DNA of 64,000 bases from Rhodococcoides trifolii (GTDB lineage: Bacteria > Actinomycetota > Actinomycetes > Mycobacteriales > Mycobacteriaceae). The notes beneath the pieces were generated by a model. It made no database searches, was not told where the DNA came from, and worked only from the letters and a program-made list of their open reading frames with translations. Shown here piece by piece: positions 32,819 to 43,254 of this stretch (the stretch's first letter is position 1; each line of letters opens with the position of its first letter). Location of the stretch: NCBI RefSeq assembly GCF_014635345.1, contig NZ_BMCU01000001.1:806001-870000 (forward strand), written 5' to 3'. A program made the position numbers and the translations under genes.

Positions 32819-33837
32819 TGCCATCTCGTCGTCGTCGTCCCGCGGTCGCGGGCGGACTCGGCATCTTCATCATTCTGATGTTGGTGGCCTCCGCCTTCTT
32901 CCTGGACTCGCTGCCGATTCTCGGCGCCGGGTCGAAATACACCGCCGAGTTCTCCGAAGCGGCCGGGCTCAAGGCCAGCAACGAGGTTCGCATCGCCGGC
33001 GTGAAGGTCGGCAAGGTCACCGACGTCTCGCTCGACGGTGATCGGGTCAAGGTGAAGTTCGACGTCAAGGACGCGTGGGTCGGAGACCAGAGCACGGCGT
33101 CGATTCAGATCAAAACCGTTCTCGGACAGAAGTATCTGTCGCTCGAGCCCAAGGGCACGGAGCGGCTGAACACGAAGGACCCCATTCCTCTGGAGCGCAC
33201 CACGTCGCCGTACGACGTCATCGACGCCTTCTCCGACGCGGGCCGCACTGCCGGTGACATCGACACCGAGCAACTCGCGACGAGCATGGAGACGCTCTCG
33301 GCCGCGTTCTCGCAGACGCCGGACAACATCCGCGCGTCCCTCGACGGGGTCAGCCGGTTGTCGCAGACCATCGCCTCGCGCGACGACTCGTTGCGCACAT
33401 TGTTCGACGCCACCACCAAGACCACCAAGGTCCTCGCGGATCGCAACCAGGAGTTCACGAAGCTGATCTCCGACGGTGCCTCGCTGGTGCAGGAACTCAA
33501 CGAGCGACAGCGATCCATTGCGGCGCTCCTCACGGGAGTGCAGCGCATCTCGCAGCAGCTCACCGGATTGATCCGGGACAACGAGGCGCAGATCGGACCG
33601 GCGCTCGACCAACTCGGCGGAGTCATCGACATCCTGAAGAACAACAACCAGAATCTCGCGAAGGCCATCGAGTTGTACTCACCGTTCGTCCGCCTGTACT
33701 CGAACATCGTCGGTAACGGCCGGTGGTTCGATCAGGTCATCGTCAACGCGTTCCCGCCGGGCCTACCGGACATCCCCGGGTACCGCGAGCCCATTCGCAC
33801 CCTTGGTGTCGATCCCGTTCGTAGTCCGGGGGCATGA
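32818..33837 (+). CDS. Mce family protein, MceC position
   Basis: A 339-residue Mce protein starting MPSRRRRPAVAGGLG. The span is near residues 12-32 and the Mce domain near 38-115 (YTAEFSEAAGLKASNEVRIAGV, KVGKVTDVSLDGDRVKVKF, LGQKYLSLEPKG). The following region is heptad-like and helical, and is expected to line the lipid tunnel. The ATG at 32818 is fused to the preceding stop. It lacks the long proline-rich tail found in some mycobacterial MceC proteins. Confidence 0.92.
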   Translation: MPSRRRRPAVAGGLGIFIILMLVASAFFLDSLPILGAGSKYTAEFSEAAGLKASNEVRIAGVKVGKVTDVSLDGDRVKVKFDVKDAWVGDQSTASIQIKTVLGQKYLSLEPKGTERLNTKDPIPLERTTSPYDVIDAFSDAGRTAGDIDTEQLATSMETLSAAFSQTPDNIRASLDGVSRLSQTIASRDDSLRTLFDATTKTTKVLADRNQEFTKLISDGASLVQELNERQRSIAALLTGVQRISQQLTGLIRDNEAQIGPALDQLGGVIDILKNNNQNLAKAIELYSPFVRLYSNIVGNGRWFDQVIVNAFPPGLPDIPGYREPIRTLGVDPVRSPGA

Positions 33838-33838
33838 C

Positions 33839-35095
33839 ATGACGACTGTGTTCAACAAGAAGAACATCCCCCTGATCGCGGGCGCTCTGGTTGCCGTACT
33901 CGTGGTCGCCGGTGTGCTGTGGTGGGTCTTCTTCCGAGCCGGAACAACCGCCATCACAACGTATTTCGACAAGAGCGTCGGCGTGTACGAGGGCACGGAC
34001 GTACGCGTCCTCGGCGTCAAGGTCGGGTCGGTCACCAAGGTCGAGCCACTGGGCGACCAGGTTCGCGTCGAGCTGCGGGTGGATCGCGGAGTCGACATCC
34101 CGGCCACGGCCAAGGCCGTGCAGATCGCACCGTCCGTCGTCGCCGATCGCTATGTCCAGCTCGCACCGGCGTACACCGGCGGCGAGAAGATGTCGTCCGG
34201 AACGACCATTCCGCTCGAGAACACTGCGACGCCGGTGGAGGTCGATCAGCTGTACTCGAGCATCGACCAGCTCTCGGAAGCGTTGGGCCCCAACGGCGCC
34301 AACAAGAACGGCGCTGTCTCCGACCTGGTGACCACCGGCGCGGACAACCTGGCCGGCAACGGTGAGGCGCTCAACAACTCGATCACGCAGCTGTCCGGTG
34401 CGGTGGACACGCTCAATTCCTACCGCGGCGACCTGTTCGACACCGTGAAGAACCTGCAGACCTTCGTCACTGCGCTCGCGCAGAACGACGCGCAGGTCCG
34501 CCAGTTCAACACCCAACTCTCCGACCTCACCAGCTTCCTGTCCGGTGAGCGAGAAGACTTGAACCAGGCCGTGTCTCAGCTGTCGGTGACCCTCGGCGAC
34601 GTCGCGACGTTCGTGCGCGACAATCGCGAGAAGCTGACGTCCGATCTCGACAACCTGGCCCCGACGACGCAGATCCTCGCGGACAACAAGCAGAACCTCG
34701 TCGACACGTTGACGCTGCTCCCGTTGGCCATCTCGAACGTCGTCAACTCCTACAACGCGGAAACCGGCACCTTGGATTCGCGCGTCAACTTCAAGGAGTT
34801 CCAGGATCCCTCCCAGTTGTTCTGCAGCCTGATCGACCTGCAGAAGCTCAGGCCCGGTGACCCGCAGTTCGAGGCGCTCGGACGGCAGATGCAGCCGATC
34901 GTCGACAACTGCAAGAGCATCGTCGACCAGGCCGTCGCCGGTGTGAAGACACCGACCCTCATCCTCCCGTTCGGTCTGCTGACCGCGGACAACGAGCAGC
35001 GCAACGTCGAGCCGGGAACGCAACCGGGTATTCAGTCACCGCGTATCGGCGAGGCGAATCTGCCCGGCCTCGAGCTGAGCACGGGAGGCCAGTGA
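33839..35095 (+). CDS. Mce family protein, MceD position
   Basis: A 418-residue Mce protein. MTTVFNKKNIPLIAGALV leads into a single span, then the Mce domain (ITTYFDKSVGVYEGTDVRVLGV, KVGSVTKVEPLGDQVRVEL, VADRYVQLAP) and a coiled, Asn/Gln/Leu-rich helical region with repeated NLxxLxxxxxQ-like stretches. The ATG at 33839 lies one base after the mceC stop. Its stop overlaps the mceE start (TGATG). Confidence 0.92.
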   Translation: MTTVFNKKNIPLIAGALVAVLVVAGVLWWVFFRAGTTAITTYFDKSVGVYEGTDVRVLGVKVGSVTKVEPLGDQVRVELRVDRGVDIPATAKAVQIAPSVVADRYVQLAPAYTGGEKMSSGTTIPLENTATPVEVDQLYSSIDQLSEALGPNGANKNGAVSDLVTTGADNLAGNGEALNNSITQLSGAVDTLNSYRGDLFDTVKNLQTFVTALAQNDAQVRQFNTQLSDLTSFLSGEREDLNQAVSQLSVTLGDVATFVRDNREKLTSDLDNLAPTTQILADNKQNLVDTLTLLPLAISNVVNSYNAETGTLDSRVNFKEFQDPSQLFCSLIDLQKLRPGDPQFEALGRQMQPIVDNCKSIVDQAVAGVKTPTLILPFGLLTADNEQRNVEPGTQPGIQSPRIGEANLPGLELSTGGQ

Positions 35096-36357
35096 TGAAG
35101 AAGAAAGCGATCTTCGCCGGCGCGAGTGCATGCGTCGTGGCCCTGACCCTCACCTCATGCGGATCCCAGGGCATCTACGCCATCCCCCTGCCCGGTGGTG
35201 CGGACGTGGGTGACAACCCGATGACCTTGACGCTCCAGTTCGACGACGTGCTCGACCTGGTCCCGCAGTCGACGGTGAAGGTCGACGGTGTGCCGGTCGG
35301 TCGAGTCACCTCGGTGTCCGTCCCGCGGGACGGATGGACCGCAGACGTGAACGTCACGCTGAACTCGGACGTCGACCTGCCCGCCAACGCGACCGCGTCG
35401 GTGGAACAGACCAACCTCCTCGGCGAGAAGTTCGTGTCACTGTCCGCCCCCAAGGACAACCCGGAATCGGCTCGTCTGCAGAGCGGCGACACGGTGCCGC
35501 TGGAACGCACGCGGCACGCGACCGACATCGAGCAGGTCCTCGGCGCGCTGTCGATGCTGCTGAACGGTGGCGGTATCGCCCAGCTCGCGCCGATCGTCAA
35601 GGAGCTGAACACTGCGTTCTCCGGTCGTGAGGACAAGGTGCGCAGCCTTCTGGACAACGCCAACACTCTGATCGCCGGTCTCGACGATCAGAAGAACGAC
35701 ATCACCCGTGCGCTCGACGGCCTCGACACCCTCACCGGGACGGTGAACCAGCAGACCGAGCAGATCGAACGCATTCTGAAGGATCTCCCCGTCGCGACGG
35801 GTGTTCTCGAGGAACAGCGTCCGCAGCTGACCGAGCTGCTCGGACAGGTCGACCGACTCGGTGCGGTCGGTACCGACGTGCTGAACCAGTCCAAGGACGA
35901 CATCATCGCCGACCTGCGCGCCTTGCGGCCGACGTTGCAGGAGCTCGCGAAGTCCGGCGACGACCTGATCACCGACCTCAAGTTCGTTCCGACGTTCCCG
36001 TTCCCGGACGGTGTCGAGAAGATCACCCAGGGCGGATCCGTGAACCTCTTCCTGAGCGTGGATCTGCAGATCGGCAACCAGTTGTCGGCGTTCGGTGTCG
36101 GCGAGGGTGACCCCATCTACAGCCCTCCGAAGTACGGAACGCCGCTGCCCCAGGTCGATCCCGCGAACCCGTACTACAACGGCAACGGGGCTCGTCCGGC
36201 CTTCCCGACGATCTCGCTGCTGCCGTTGCCGCCGATCGTGCCTCGTCCCACGCCGGCCCCGGGTGTTCCCGGTCCTGTGATCGCCCCGGCCAACCCGCTC
36301 GACGGGCTTCTCCAGCAGTTCGGCATCGCTGCTCCTGCTCCCCAGAACGGAGGCTGA
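35095..36357 (+). CDS. Mce family lipoprotein, MceE position
   Basis: A 420-residue lipoprotein. The N-terminus MKKKAIFAGASACVVALTLTSCG has a lipobox (LTSC) that marks it as the lipid-anchored MceE member (LprK/LprN type). The Mce domain follows (LTLQFDDVLDLVPQSTVKVDGV, VGRVTSVSVPRDGWTADV, LLGEKFVSL), and the C-terminal end is rich in proline and glycine. The ATG at 35095 overlaps the mceD stop by one base; a GTG at 35092 would add one residue. Confidence 0.93.
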   Translation: MKKKAIFAGASACVVALTLTSCGSQGIYAIPLPGGADVGDNPMTLTLQFDDVLDLVPQSTVKVDGVPVGRVTSVSVPRDGWTADVNVTLNSDVDLPANATASVEQTNLLGEKFVSLSAPKDNPESARLQSGDTVPLERTRHATDIEQVLGALSMLLNGGGIAQLAPIVKELNTAFSGREDKVRSLLDNANTLIAGLDDQKNDITRALDGLDTLTGTVNQQTEQIERILKDLPVATGVLEEQRPQLTELLGQVDRLGAVGTDVLNQSKDDIIADLRALRPTLQELAKSGDDLITDLKFVPTFPFPDGVEKITQGGSVNLFLSVDLQIGNQLSAFGVGEGDPIYSPPKYGTPLPQVDPANPYYNGNGARPAFPTISLLPLPPIVPRPTPAPGVPGPVIAPANPLDGLLQQFGIAAPAPQNGG

Positions 36358-36359
36358 CT

Positions 36360-37610
36360 ATGAGATCGAGACTCGTTCGCTTTCAGCTCATCGCGTTCAT
36401 CGTCATCGCCATCCTCGGACTGGTCTACGTCGGTGGAAAATACGTCCGCCTCGATCAGCTGCTCGGCTTCGGGCAGTACACGGTCAAGGCCAACTTCGCC
36501 GACTCCGGCGGCATCTTCACCAACGCCGAGGTGACCTACCGCGGTGTGTCCGTCGGTCGGGTCGGTTCCCTGAACTTGACCGACCAGGGCGTGGAGGTCG
36601 ACCTCCTGCTCACCAGTGGTGGTATCGACATTCCGTCGGAAGCCAAGGCCGTCGTCGCCAACCGGTCTGCGATCGGCGAGCAGTACGTCGACATTCAGCC
36701 GACCACCGACCAGGGTCCGTACCTGCAGGACGGTTCGGTGATCAGCGCCGACGACACGTCGATCCCGACGCCTGTCGAGAACCTGCTCGCCAACGTCGAC
36801 ACGCTGGCGAAGTCGGTCCCCATCGACAAATTGAACACGCTGGTGACCGAACTCGGGGCCGGCTTCGACGGCAAGGGTGACGATCTCCAGACCCTCGTCA
36901 CGTCGCTCGACACGTTCTCGGAGGCCGGTCTCGAGGCCCTGCCGCAGACACTGACGCTGATCCGGGACAGCCGTACCGTCCTCGACACACAGAGCGAACA
37001 GTCGTCGTCCATCCAGCAGTTCAGCAACGACCTGAACCTGGTGACCGCTCAGATCCGGGCGAACGACCCCGACATTCGCCGACTGATCGACAACGGAACG
37101 CCGGCCAGCAACGAGGTCGGCGCCCTCGTGGCGCAGGCCGGACCGTCGCTGACGTCCAACCTGACGAACCTGGCCGATCTGGGACGTTCGCTCAGTCCGC
37201 GTGCCTTCGCCCTTCGCCCGCTGCTGCAGTTCCTCCCGGCGCTGGCGTCGGGTGCAGCATCCGTGTCGCCCGGCGACGGCACGATCCACCAGGGCATCCT
37301 GCTCGAAGTCAACAACCCGCCCCCGTGCACCGTCGGCTACGAGGGAACACAGGCGATCCTCGCGGAGGAGAAGGCCAAGAATCCGGACTTCGACGACACT
37401 CAGCAGGATTTCCCGCTGAACCTCGACGCCAATTGCACCGTGCCGCACGGATCCACCACGGGAGTGCGCGACGCCAACAGCATCGTCTACGGCGATCCCC
37501 AGGTCTCGCAGCCGTGGGACGGCAAGCCGAAGGTTGCTCCGGAACCGTTGAACCTCAACCCGATTGCGACGCAGCTGGCAACGTTGCTGGGAGTGACACC
37601 GAAGCGTTGA
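36360..37610 (+). CDS. Mce family protein, MceF position
   Basis: A 416-residue Mce protein, last of the six. One N-terminal span (LIAFIVIAILGLVYVGGKYV) is followed by the Mce domain (TVKANFADSGGIFTNAEVTYRGV, SVGRVGSLNLTDQGVEVDL, AIGEQYVDIQP). The helical region ends in a Cys-containing tail (PPPCTVGYEGT). GGIFTNAEVTYRGV is characteristic of MceF. ATG at 36360, 2 bases past mceE. With the other five it should complete the hetero-hexamer. Confidence 0.93.
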   Translation: MRSRLVRFQLIAFIVIAILGLVYVGGKYVRLDQLLGFGQYTVKANFADSGGIFTNAEVTYRGVSVGRVGSLNLTDQGVEVDLLLTSGGIDIPSEAKAVVANRSAIGEQYVDIQPTTDQGPYLQDGSVISADDTSIPTPVENLLANVDTLAKSVPIDKLNTLVTELGAGFDGKGDDLQTLVTSLDTFSEAGLEALPQTLTLIRDSRTVLDTQSEQSSSIQQFSNDLNLVTAQIRANDPDIRRLIDNGTPASNEVGALVAQAGPSLTSNLTNLADLGRSLSPRAFALRPLLQFLPALASGAASVSPGDGTIHQGILLEVNNPPPCTVGYEGTQAILAEEKAKNPDFDDTQQDFPLNLDANCTVPHGSTTGVRDANSIVYGDPQVSQPWDGKPKVAPEPLNLNPIATQLATLLGVTPKR

Positions 37611-37664
37611 GAAGTCTTCTCCGATGGCTGACGCGGTTCGATGGGGTCCATTCGGCGAAAGGGT

Positions 37665-38348
37665 ATGGTCGCTGACGTGACGAGCACTGTGAACGCCGAA
37701 ACTTCCGGCGGGGACCGGCTCAGGATTGTCGGGTTGATCGTCGCGGTGGTCGCTCTCGCGGTCGCACTCGTCCTCGCCATCCTGCTCGGAGTCGGGTGGG
37801 CGCATGCGCGGACCGCATCGGCCACTGCGACGGCACGCGACGACGCCCTGGCCGGTTCACGACAAGCCGCGATCAACCTCAATTCGGTCGATTCGAACAA
37901 CCTGGACCAGACGTTCGCGGACATCGAGTCGTCCATCACCGGTGACGAGCTCGTCAAGGGGCTGACCGACACGAAAGATCAGTTCCGCGAACAGTTTCAG
38001 TCCTCGAATGTCGTCACCACCGCCACGGTTCAACACGCCGCGCTGGTGTCGTTCAACGAGGACGACGACACGGCGTCGTCGCTCATCGTGTTGCAAACCG
38101 ACACGAAGCGGCCGGACGCGGCGGAAGAGTTGTTCATCTCGACCCTGCGCCTGGACATGACCGTCGACGGCGGAGTGTGGAAGGCGACGAAGATCCAGCC
38201 GATCGGACAACGGATTCCGCTGGATGCCCCGACGACCGACACCCCGGCGCCGACGGACACTCCTGCGCCCACAGATACCCCCGCGCCTGCCGCGACGGAC
38301 ACACCCGCGCCTGCCGCGACACCGGCCCCCGCAACCGGCGGCCAGTAA
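37665..38348 (+). CDS. Mce-associated membrane protein, first copy
   Basis: A 227-residue protein with one span (VGLIVAVVALAVALVLAILLGVG) and an extracytoplasmic domain of the Mas type that accompanies mce operons and is thought to stabilise the transporter. The C-terminal 40 residues are a Pro/Thr/Ala/Asp repeat (TDTPAPTDTPAP and variants), an unusual tail likely to reach into the wall. The start is uncertain: ATG 37665 (GAAAGGG close by) is used, while ATG 37641 and GTG 37677 are possible. The gap from mceF is about 55 bases. Confidence 0.82.
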   Translation: MVADVTSTVNAETSGGDRLRIVGLIVAVVALAVALVLAILLGVGWAHARTASATATARDDALAGSRQAAINLNSVDSNNLDQTFADIESSITGDELVKGLTDTKDQFREQFQSSNVVTTATVQHAALVSFNEDDDTASSLIVLQTDTKRPDAAEELFISTLRLDMTVDGGVWKATKIQPIGQRIPLDAPTTDTPAPTDTPAPTDTPAPAATDTPAPAATPAPATGGQ

Positions 38349-38370
38349 TGCTTACGAAGGAGTAGGACCA

Positions 38371-39240
38371 GTGCCCCCACCCCGCCGCCAGAATCCGACC
38401 GGACCGTCACGGCGCCCCCGTGTCGCCGGCCGCACCGGTGTCCCGGCGGGCGAGAAGCCGGTCGCACCGGAGAGTCAGGCGCCCGAGGAGAAGGCCTCCG
38501 CGTCGGTCGATCTCGGGAAGCAGGCACCGGCCAAGGCGACCACGCTGAACGACTACGCCGGTAAGCCGGCGCAGCCCGCCAAGTTGGGCAGCATCGCCGC
38601 CGAGCCGGCGTCGACGGCTCAGGAAGCCGAGTCCATCGAGGAATCGACCGGGACCAAGAAGAAGAAGGCGACCGCCCCCTATCGGCTGTCCAAGCCGAAA
38701 ACGGATCAGAGCGACTATCCACAGGTAGCGCCCGATCGCCCACACAGTCGCAAGATGGCGCGCGTCACGATCGCCGCTGCCGTACTGGCTCTGTTGTTCG
38801 CGATCGTCGCCGTCGTGGCCGGTCTGAAGCCCGGTACGACCGAGGTGACCAATCAGGCCTGGATCGACGATGCCGCCACCAACGAGGTGTCGGCAGCCGC
38901 CACGACCGCACTGCAGACGGTGTTCAGCTACAAGGTCGACACCATCGATCAGGACCAGGACGCGGCGCGCGCGGTTCTCGACGGTGATCGTCTGAACGAG
39001 TACAACGAATCCGCCGAGCAGACGAAACAGGGTGTGCTGCAGACGAAGACGACATCGGTCGCCGTCGTCACCGACATCGGCGTCTCCGTGCTCCAGGACG
39101 ACAACGCCCAGATCGTCGCGAGCATGGACATCTCCGCGAATCAGGACGGGGTCGATCAGGGAACCGTCCAGACGCCTGTCGTCGTGACGATGACGAGGGT
39201 CGACGGAAAATGGCTGATTTCGCAGATCGACAACCGTTAG
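38371..39240 (+). CDS. Mce-associated membrane protein, second copy
   Basis: A 289-residue protein. A basic, Pro/Ala-rich cytoplasmic N-terminus of about 125 residues precedes one span (MARVTIAAAVLALLFAIVAVVAGL). The Mas-type extracytoplasmic domain follows, with SAAATTALQTVFSYKVDTID and a C-terminal VTMTRVDGKWLISQID block. The GTG at 38371 has a good AAGGAG site. It is the last gene of the mce operon; a stem-loop follows its stop directly. Confidence 0.85.
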   Translation: MPPPRRQNPTGPSRRPRVAGRTGVPAGEKPVAPESQAPEEKASASVDLGKQAPAKATTLNDYAGKPAQPAKLGSIAAEPASTAQEAESIEESTGTKKKKATAPYRLSKPKTDQSDYPQVAPDRPHSRKMARVTIAAAVLALLFAIVAVVAGLKPGTTEVTNQAWIDDAATNEVSAAATTALQTVFSYKVDTIDQDQDAARAVLDGDRLNEYNESAEQTKQGVLQTKTTSVAVVTDIGVSVLQDDNAQIVASMDISANQDGVDQGTVQTPVVVTMTRVDGKWLISQIDNR

Positions 39241-39241
39241 C

Positions 39242-39261
39242 GGGCCGTGTCGAATCGGCCC
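39242..39261 (+). terminator. Short stem-loop after the mce operon
   Basis: GGGCCG (39242-39247) and CGGCCC (39256-39261) enclose an 8-base loop immediately after the last mce-operon stop. The 6-bp stem is short and no T run follows, so termination may be partial. Confidence 0.5.
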
Positions 39262-39298
39262 TGACAACAAATCGGGTAGCGAAACGCCGCGTTCGGTC

Positions 39299-39328
39299 TT
39301 GACGCGGGGCGGTGCGAGGGTCCAATCT
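39299..39328 (+). promoter_or_regulatory. Possible rpoB promoter in a 451-base leader region
   Basis: TTGACG (39299-39304) with an 18-base spacer and CAATCT (39323-39328) is the best sigma-A-like pair in the gap 39241-39691. If used, it gives an rpoB leader of about 355 bases. That region contains short pairable segments but no leader family I recognise and no credible gene. Other starts nearer to rpoB cannot be excluded. Confidence 0.4.
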
Positions 39329-39691
39329 GTTCCTGCACGAACGAACACCACGTGAGTCGAACGCAGTAGAAGCAAGTGAGCACGACGACGGCGCAAATGG
39401 AGGCACCGGAGTTGTCGAACTTGCCGGCGTGAACCGTGAGTAAGTAGTAGGTTGCATCTTTCCCCGTTTGGGGGTACTTTTGGACGTTGCGCTGGGTGCC
39501 TCCTGTCCACTTCCAGATCTCGAACCGTCTTGTGTGCTGAAGTCTGTTCGTATTGAGGTCTTGTTCGGGTCGCCACCAGCCGGTTTCTGAAGAAACAGTG
39601 TCCCTAGGAACAAGCAGATACAGCGATGGTCGCAGGCGCCTTTGTCTATGGCGTAGCAGCGACCCGCGTGAGGTGCTGGAAGGAATGCATC

Positions 39692-42600
39692 TTGGCAGTC
39701 TCCACCCAGACCAAGGACAACACCGGAACTCCCGGAGCCCCGAAGAGGGTGTCGTTCGCGAAAATTCGCGAACCACTCGAAGTGCCGGGGCTACTTGATC
39801 TACAGACGGATTCGTTCGAATGGCTCGTCGGTGCCCAGAGCTGGAAGGACCGCGCCGAAGCGCGCGGTGACAGCTCCGCGAGTGGAGGTCTGGAAGACAT
39901 CCTGACCGAGCTCTCGCCCATCGAGGACTTCTCCGGTTCGATGTCCCTGTCGTTCTCCGACCCACGCTTCGACGAGGTCAAGGCCTCGATCGACGAGTGC
40001 AAGGACAAGGACATGACCTACGCGGCGCCGTTGTTCGTCACCGCGGAGTTCATCAACAACAACACCGGCGAGATCAAGAGCCAGACGGTCTTCATGGGTG
40101 ATTTCCCGATGATGACCGACAAGGGCACCTTCATCATCAACGGCACCGAGCGCGTCGTCGTGTCGCAGCTCGTCCGTTCGCCGGGCGTCTACTTCGACCA
40201 TTCGGTCGACAAGACCACCGAAAAGGATCTGCACAGCGTCAAGGTCATCCCGGGCCGCGGCGCATGGCTCGAGTTCGACGTCGACAAGCGCGACACCGTC
40301 GGCGTGCGTATCGACCGCAAGCGTCGTCAGCCCGTCACCGTCCTGCTGAAGGCACTGGGCTGGACCACCGAGCAGATCACCGAGCGCTTCGGCTTCTCGG
40401 AGATCCTCATGGCCACGCTGGAGAAGGACAACACCGCCGGCACCGACGAGGCGCTGCTCGACATCTACCGCAAGCTCCGTCCGGGCGAGCCGCCCACGAA
40501 GGAGTCCGCGCAGACACTGCTGGAGAACCTGTTCTTCAAGGAGAAGCGCTACGACCTCGCTCGCGTGGGTCGCTACAAGATCAACAAGAAGCTCGGCCTG
40601 AACCTGGGCGAGCCGATCGTGGCATCGACTCTCACCGAAGAGGACATCGTCGCAACCATCGAGTACCTCGTGCGTCTGCACGCGGGCGAGACGGCCATGA
40701 CTGCCCCCGGCGGCGAAGAAGTTCCCGTCGAGGTCGACGACATCGACCACTTCGGTAACCGTCGTCTGCGTACCGTCGGCGAGCTCATCCAGAACCAGAT
40801 CCGCGTGGGCCTGTCCCGCATGGAGCGCGTGGTCCGCGAACGTATGACGACTCAGGACGTCGAGGCCATTACGCCGCAGACCCTGATCAACATCCGTCCC
40901 GTGGTCGCTGCCATCAAGGAGTTCTTCGGAACCTCGCAGCTCTCGCAGTTCATGGACCAGAACAACCCGCTGTCGGGTCTGACGCACAAGCGTCGCCTCT
41001 CGGCACTGGGACCCGGCGGTCTCTCACGTGAGCGCGCCGGCCTCGAAGTTCGTGACGTGCACCCCTCGCACTACGGCCGTATGTGCCCGATCGAGACCCC
41101 GGAAGGCCCGAACATCGGCCTGATCGGATCGCTGTCGGTGTACGCCCGCGTGAACCCGTTCGGGTTCATCGAGACGCCGTACCGCAAGGTCGTCGAAGGA
41201 CAGGTCACCGACGACGTCGACTACCTGACCGCCGACGAGGAGGACCGCCACGTCGTGGCGCAGGCCAACTCGTCCATCGACACCACCGGCAAGTTCGTCG
41301 ACGAGAAGATTCTCGTTCGTCGTAAGGGCGGCGAGGTCGAGTTCGTCTCGTCCCTCGATGTCGACTACATGGACGTCTCGCCTCGTCAGATGGTGTCCGT
41401 CGCAACCGCGATGATTCCGTTCCTCGAGCACGACGACGCCAACCGTGCCCTGATGGGCGCGAACATGCAGCGTCAGGCCGTTCCCCTCGTGCGCAGCGAA
41501 GCTCCGCTCGTCGGAACCGGTATGGAACTGCGTGCTGCGGTCGACGCAGGCGACGTCATCATCAACGACAAGACCGGCGTGATCGAAGAGGTCTCCGCCG
41601 ACTACGTCACCGTGATGGCCGACGACGGCACCCGCAAGACCTACCGGATGCGCAAGTTCGCGCGCTCGAACCAGGGCACCTGCGCCAACCAGCGTCCGAT
41701 CGTCGACGAGGGTGACCGCGTCGAGGCCGGTCAGGTTCTGGCGGACGGACCCTGCACCGAGAACGGCGAGATGGCGCTGGGCAAGAACTTGCTCCTCGCG
41801 ATCATGCCGTGGGAAGGCCACAACTACGAGGACGCGATCATCCTGTCGCAGCGCCTCGTGGAAGAGGACGTTCTCACCTCGATCCACATCGAAGAGCACG
41901 AGATCGATGCCCGCGACACCAAGCTCGGTGCCGAGGAAATCACTCGCGACATCCCGAACGTCTCCGACGAGGTCCTCGCGGATCTCGACGAGCGCGGCAT
42001 CATCCGTATCGGTGCCGAGGTTCGTGACGGCGACGTCCTCGTCGGAAAGGTCACGCCGAAGGGCGAGACCGAGCTGACCCCCGAAGAGCGCCTGCTGCGC
42101 GCCATCTTCGGCGAGAAAGCCCGCGAGGTTCGCGACACGTCTCTGAAGGTTCCGCACGGCGAGAACGGAAAGGTCATCGGCATTCGCGTGTTCTCACGTG
42201 AAGACGACGACGATCTGCCTCCCGGCGTCAACGAGCTGGTCCGCGTCTACGTGGCTCAGAAGCGCAAGATCCAGGACGGCGACAAGCTCGCCGGCCGTCA
42301 CGGCAACAAGGGCGTCATCGGCAAGATTCTTCCCGCCGAAGACATGCCCTTCCTGTCCGATGGCACCCCGGTCGACATCATCCTGAACACCCACGGTGTT
42401 CCGCGTCGTATGAACATCGGTCAGGTCCTCGAGACCCACCTCGGGTGGATCGGAAAGACCGGCTGGAACGTGCAGATCGCGAGCGACGGGACGCGACCCG
42501 ATTGGGCCGCAACCCTTCCCGAGGAGATGCTGGCGGCCGAGGCCGACACCAACATCGCCACCCCGGTGTTCGACGGTGCGAAGGAGGACGAGCTCGCAGG

Positions 42601-43180
42601 TCTCCTGTCGAGCACGATCCCGAACCGCGACGGCGAGCAGATGGTCGGTGCCGACGGAAAGGCCACCTTGTTCGACGGCCGTTCCGGAGAGCCGTTCCCG
42701 TACCCGGTGTCGGTGGGCTACATGTACATCATCAAGCTGCACCACTTGGTCGACGACAAGATCCACGCTCGTTCGACCGGGCCGTACTCGATGATCACGC
42801 AGCAGCCCCTCGGTGGTAAGGCGCAGTTCGGTGGACAGCGCTTCGGCGAGATGGAGTGCTGGGCCATGCAGGCCTACGGCGCTGCGTACACGCTGCAGGA
42901 GCTTCTCACCATCAAGTCGGACGACGTCGTCGGCCGCGTGAAGGTGTACGAAGCAATCGTCAAGGGCGAGAACATCCCCGAGCCCGGTATCCCCGAGTCC
43001 TTCAAGGTGCTCCTCAAGGAGCTCCAGTCGCTGTGCCTCAACGTGGAGGTGTTGTCTTCGGACGGCGCAGCCATCGAGATGCGCGACGGTGACGACGAAG
43101 ACCTCGAGCGTGCCGCGGCGAACTTGGGAATCAACCTCTCCCGCAACGAGTCCGCGACCGTCGACGATTTGGCTCAGTGA
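39692..43180 (+). CDS. rpoB: DNA-directed RNA polymerase subunit beta
   Basis: A 1162-residue catalytic subunit. The start is TTG at 39692 ([10 protein letters not shown]), which matches the TTG start used in mycobacteria and is preceded by GGAAGGA. The ATG at 39626 has no site. [21 protein letters not shown] and the rifampicin pocket [14 protein letters not shown]...THKRRLSAL are intact. Asp422, His432 and Ser437 correspond to M. tuberculosis Asp435, His445 and Ser450, all wild type, so target-based rifampicin resistance is not expected. The C-terminus is typical. rpoC follows after 74 bases. Confidence 0.98.
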   Translation: MAVSTQTKDNTGTPGAPKRVSFAKIREPLEVPGLLDLQTDSFEWLVGAQSWKDRAEARGDSSASGGLEDILTELSPIEDFSGSMSLSFSDPRFDEVKASIDECKDKDMTYAAPLFVTAEFINNNTGEIKSQTVFMGDFPMMTDKGTFIINGTERVVVSQLVRSPGVYFDHSVDKTTEKDLHSVKVIPGRGAWLEFDVDKRDTVGVRIDRKRRQPVTVLLKALGWTTEQITERFGFSEILMATLEKDNTAGTDEALLDIYRKLRPGEPPTKESAQTLLENLFFKEKRYDLARVGRYKINKKLGLNLGEPIVASTLTEEDIVATIEYLVRLHAGETAMTAPGGEEVPVEVDDIDHFGNRRLRTVGELIQNQIRVGLSRMERVVRERMTTQDVEAITPQTLINIRPVVAAIKEFFGTSQLSQFMDQNNPLSGLTHKRRLSALGPGGLSRERAGLEVRDVHPSHYGRMCPIETPEGPNIGLIGSLSVYARVNPFGFIETPYRKVVEGQVTDDVDYLTADEEDRHVVAQANSSIDTTGKFVDEKILVRRKGGEVEFVSSLDVDYMDVSPRQMVSVATAMIPFLEHDDANRALMGANMQRQAVPLVRSEAPLVGTGMELRAAVDAGDVIINDKTGVIEEVSADYVTVMADDGTRKTYRMRKFARSNQGTCANQRPIVDEGDRVEAGQVLADGPCTENGEMALGKNLLLAIMPWEGHNYEDAIILSQRLVEEDVLTSIHIEEHEIDARDTKLGAEEITRDIPNVSDEVLADLDERGIIRIGAEVRDGDVLVGKVTPKGETELTPEERLLRAIFGEKAREVRDTSLKVPHGENGKVIGIRVFSREDDDDLPPGVNELVRVYVAQKRKIQDGDKLAGRHGNKGVIGKILPAEDMPFLSDGTPVDIILNTHGVPRRMNIGQVLETHLGWIGKTGWNVQIASDGTRPDWAATLPEEMLAAEADTNIATPVFDGAKEDELAGLLSSTIPNRDGEQMVGADGKATLFDGRSGEPFPYPVSVGYMYIIKLHHLVDDKIHARSTGPYSMITQQPLGGKAQFGGQRFGEMECWAMQAYGAAYTLQELLTIKSDDVVGRVKVYEAIVKGENIPEPGIPESFKVLLKELQSLCLNVEVLSSDGAAIEMRDGDDEDLERAAANLGINLSRNESATVDDLAQ

Positions 43181-43254
43181 CTCGCAGGTACCACCCGCGA
43201 GCCCACTGCAGCATCAGCAAAAACTAACCCTGAGAAGGGGAAAGGAAGTAAGAC

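Noticed and set aside
36174..37805. A 543-codon minus-strand frame over mceE-mceF
   Set aside because: The plus-strand Mce genes are intact with overlaps and domains; the minus frame is compositionally a shadow.
39241..39691. A small gene in the rpoB leader
   Set aside because: The short frames there lack ribosome sites and protein-like composition.
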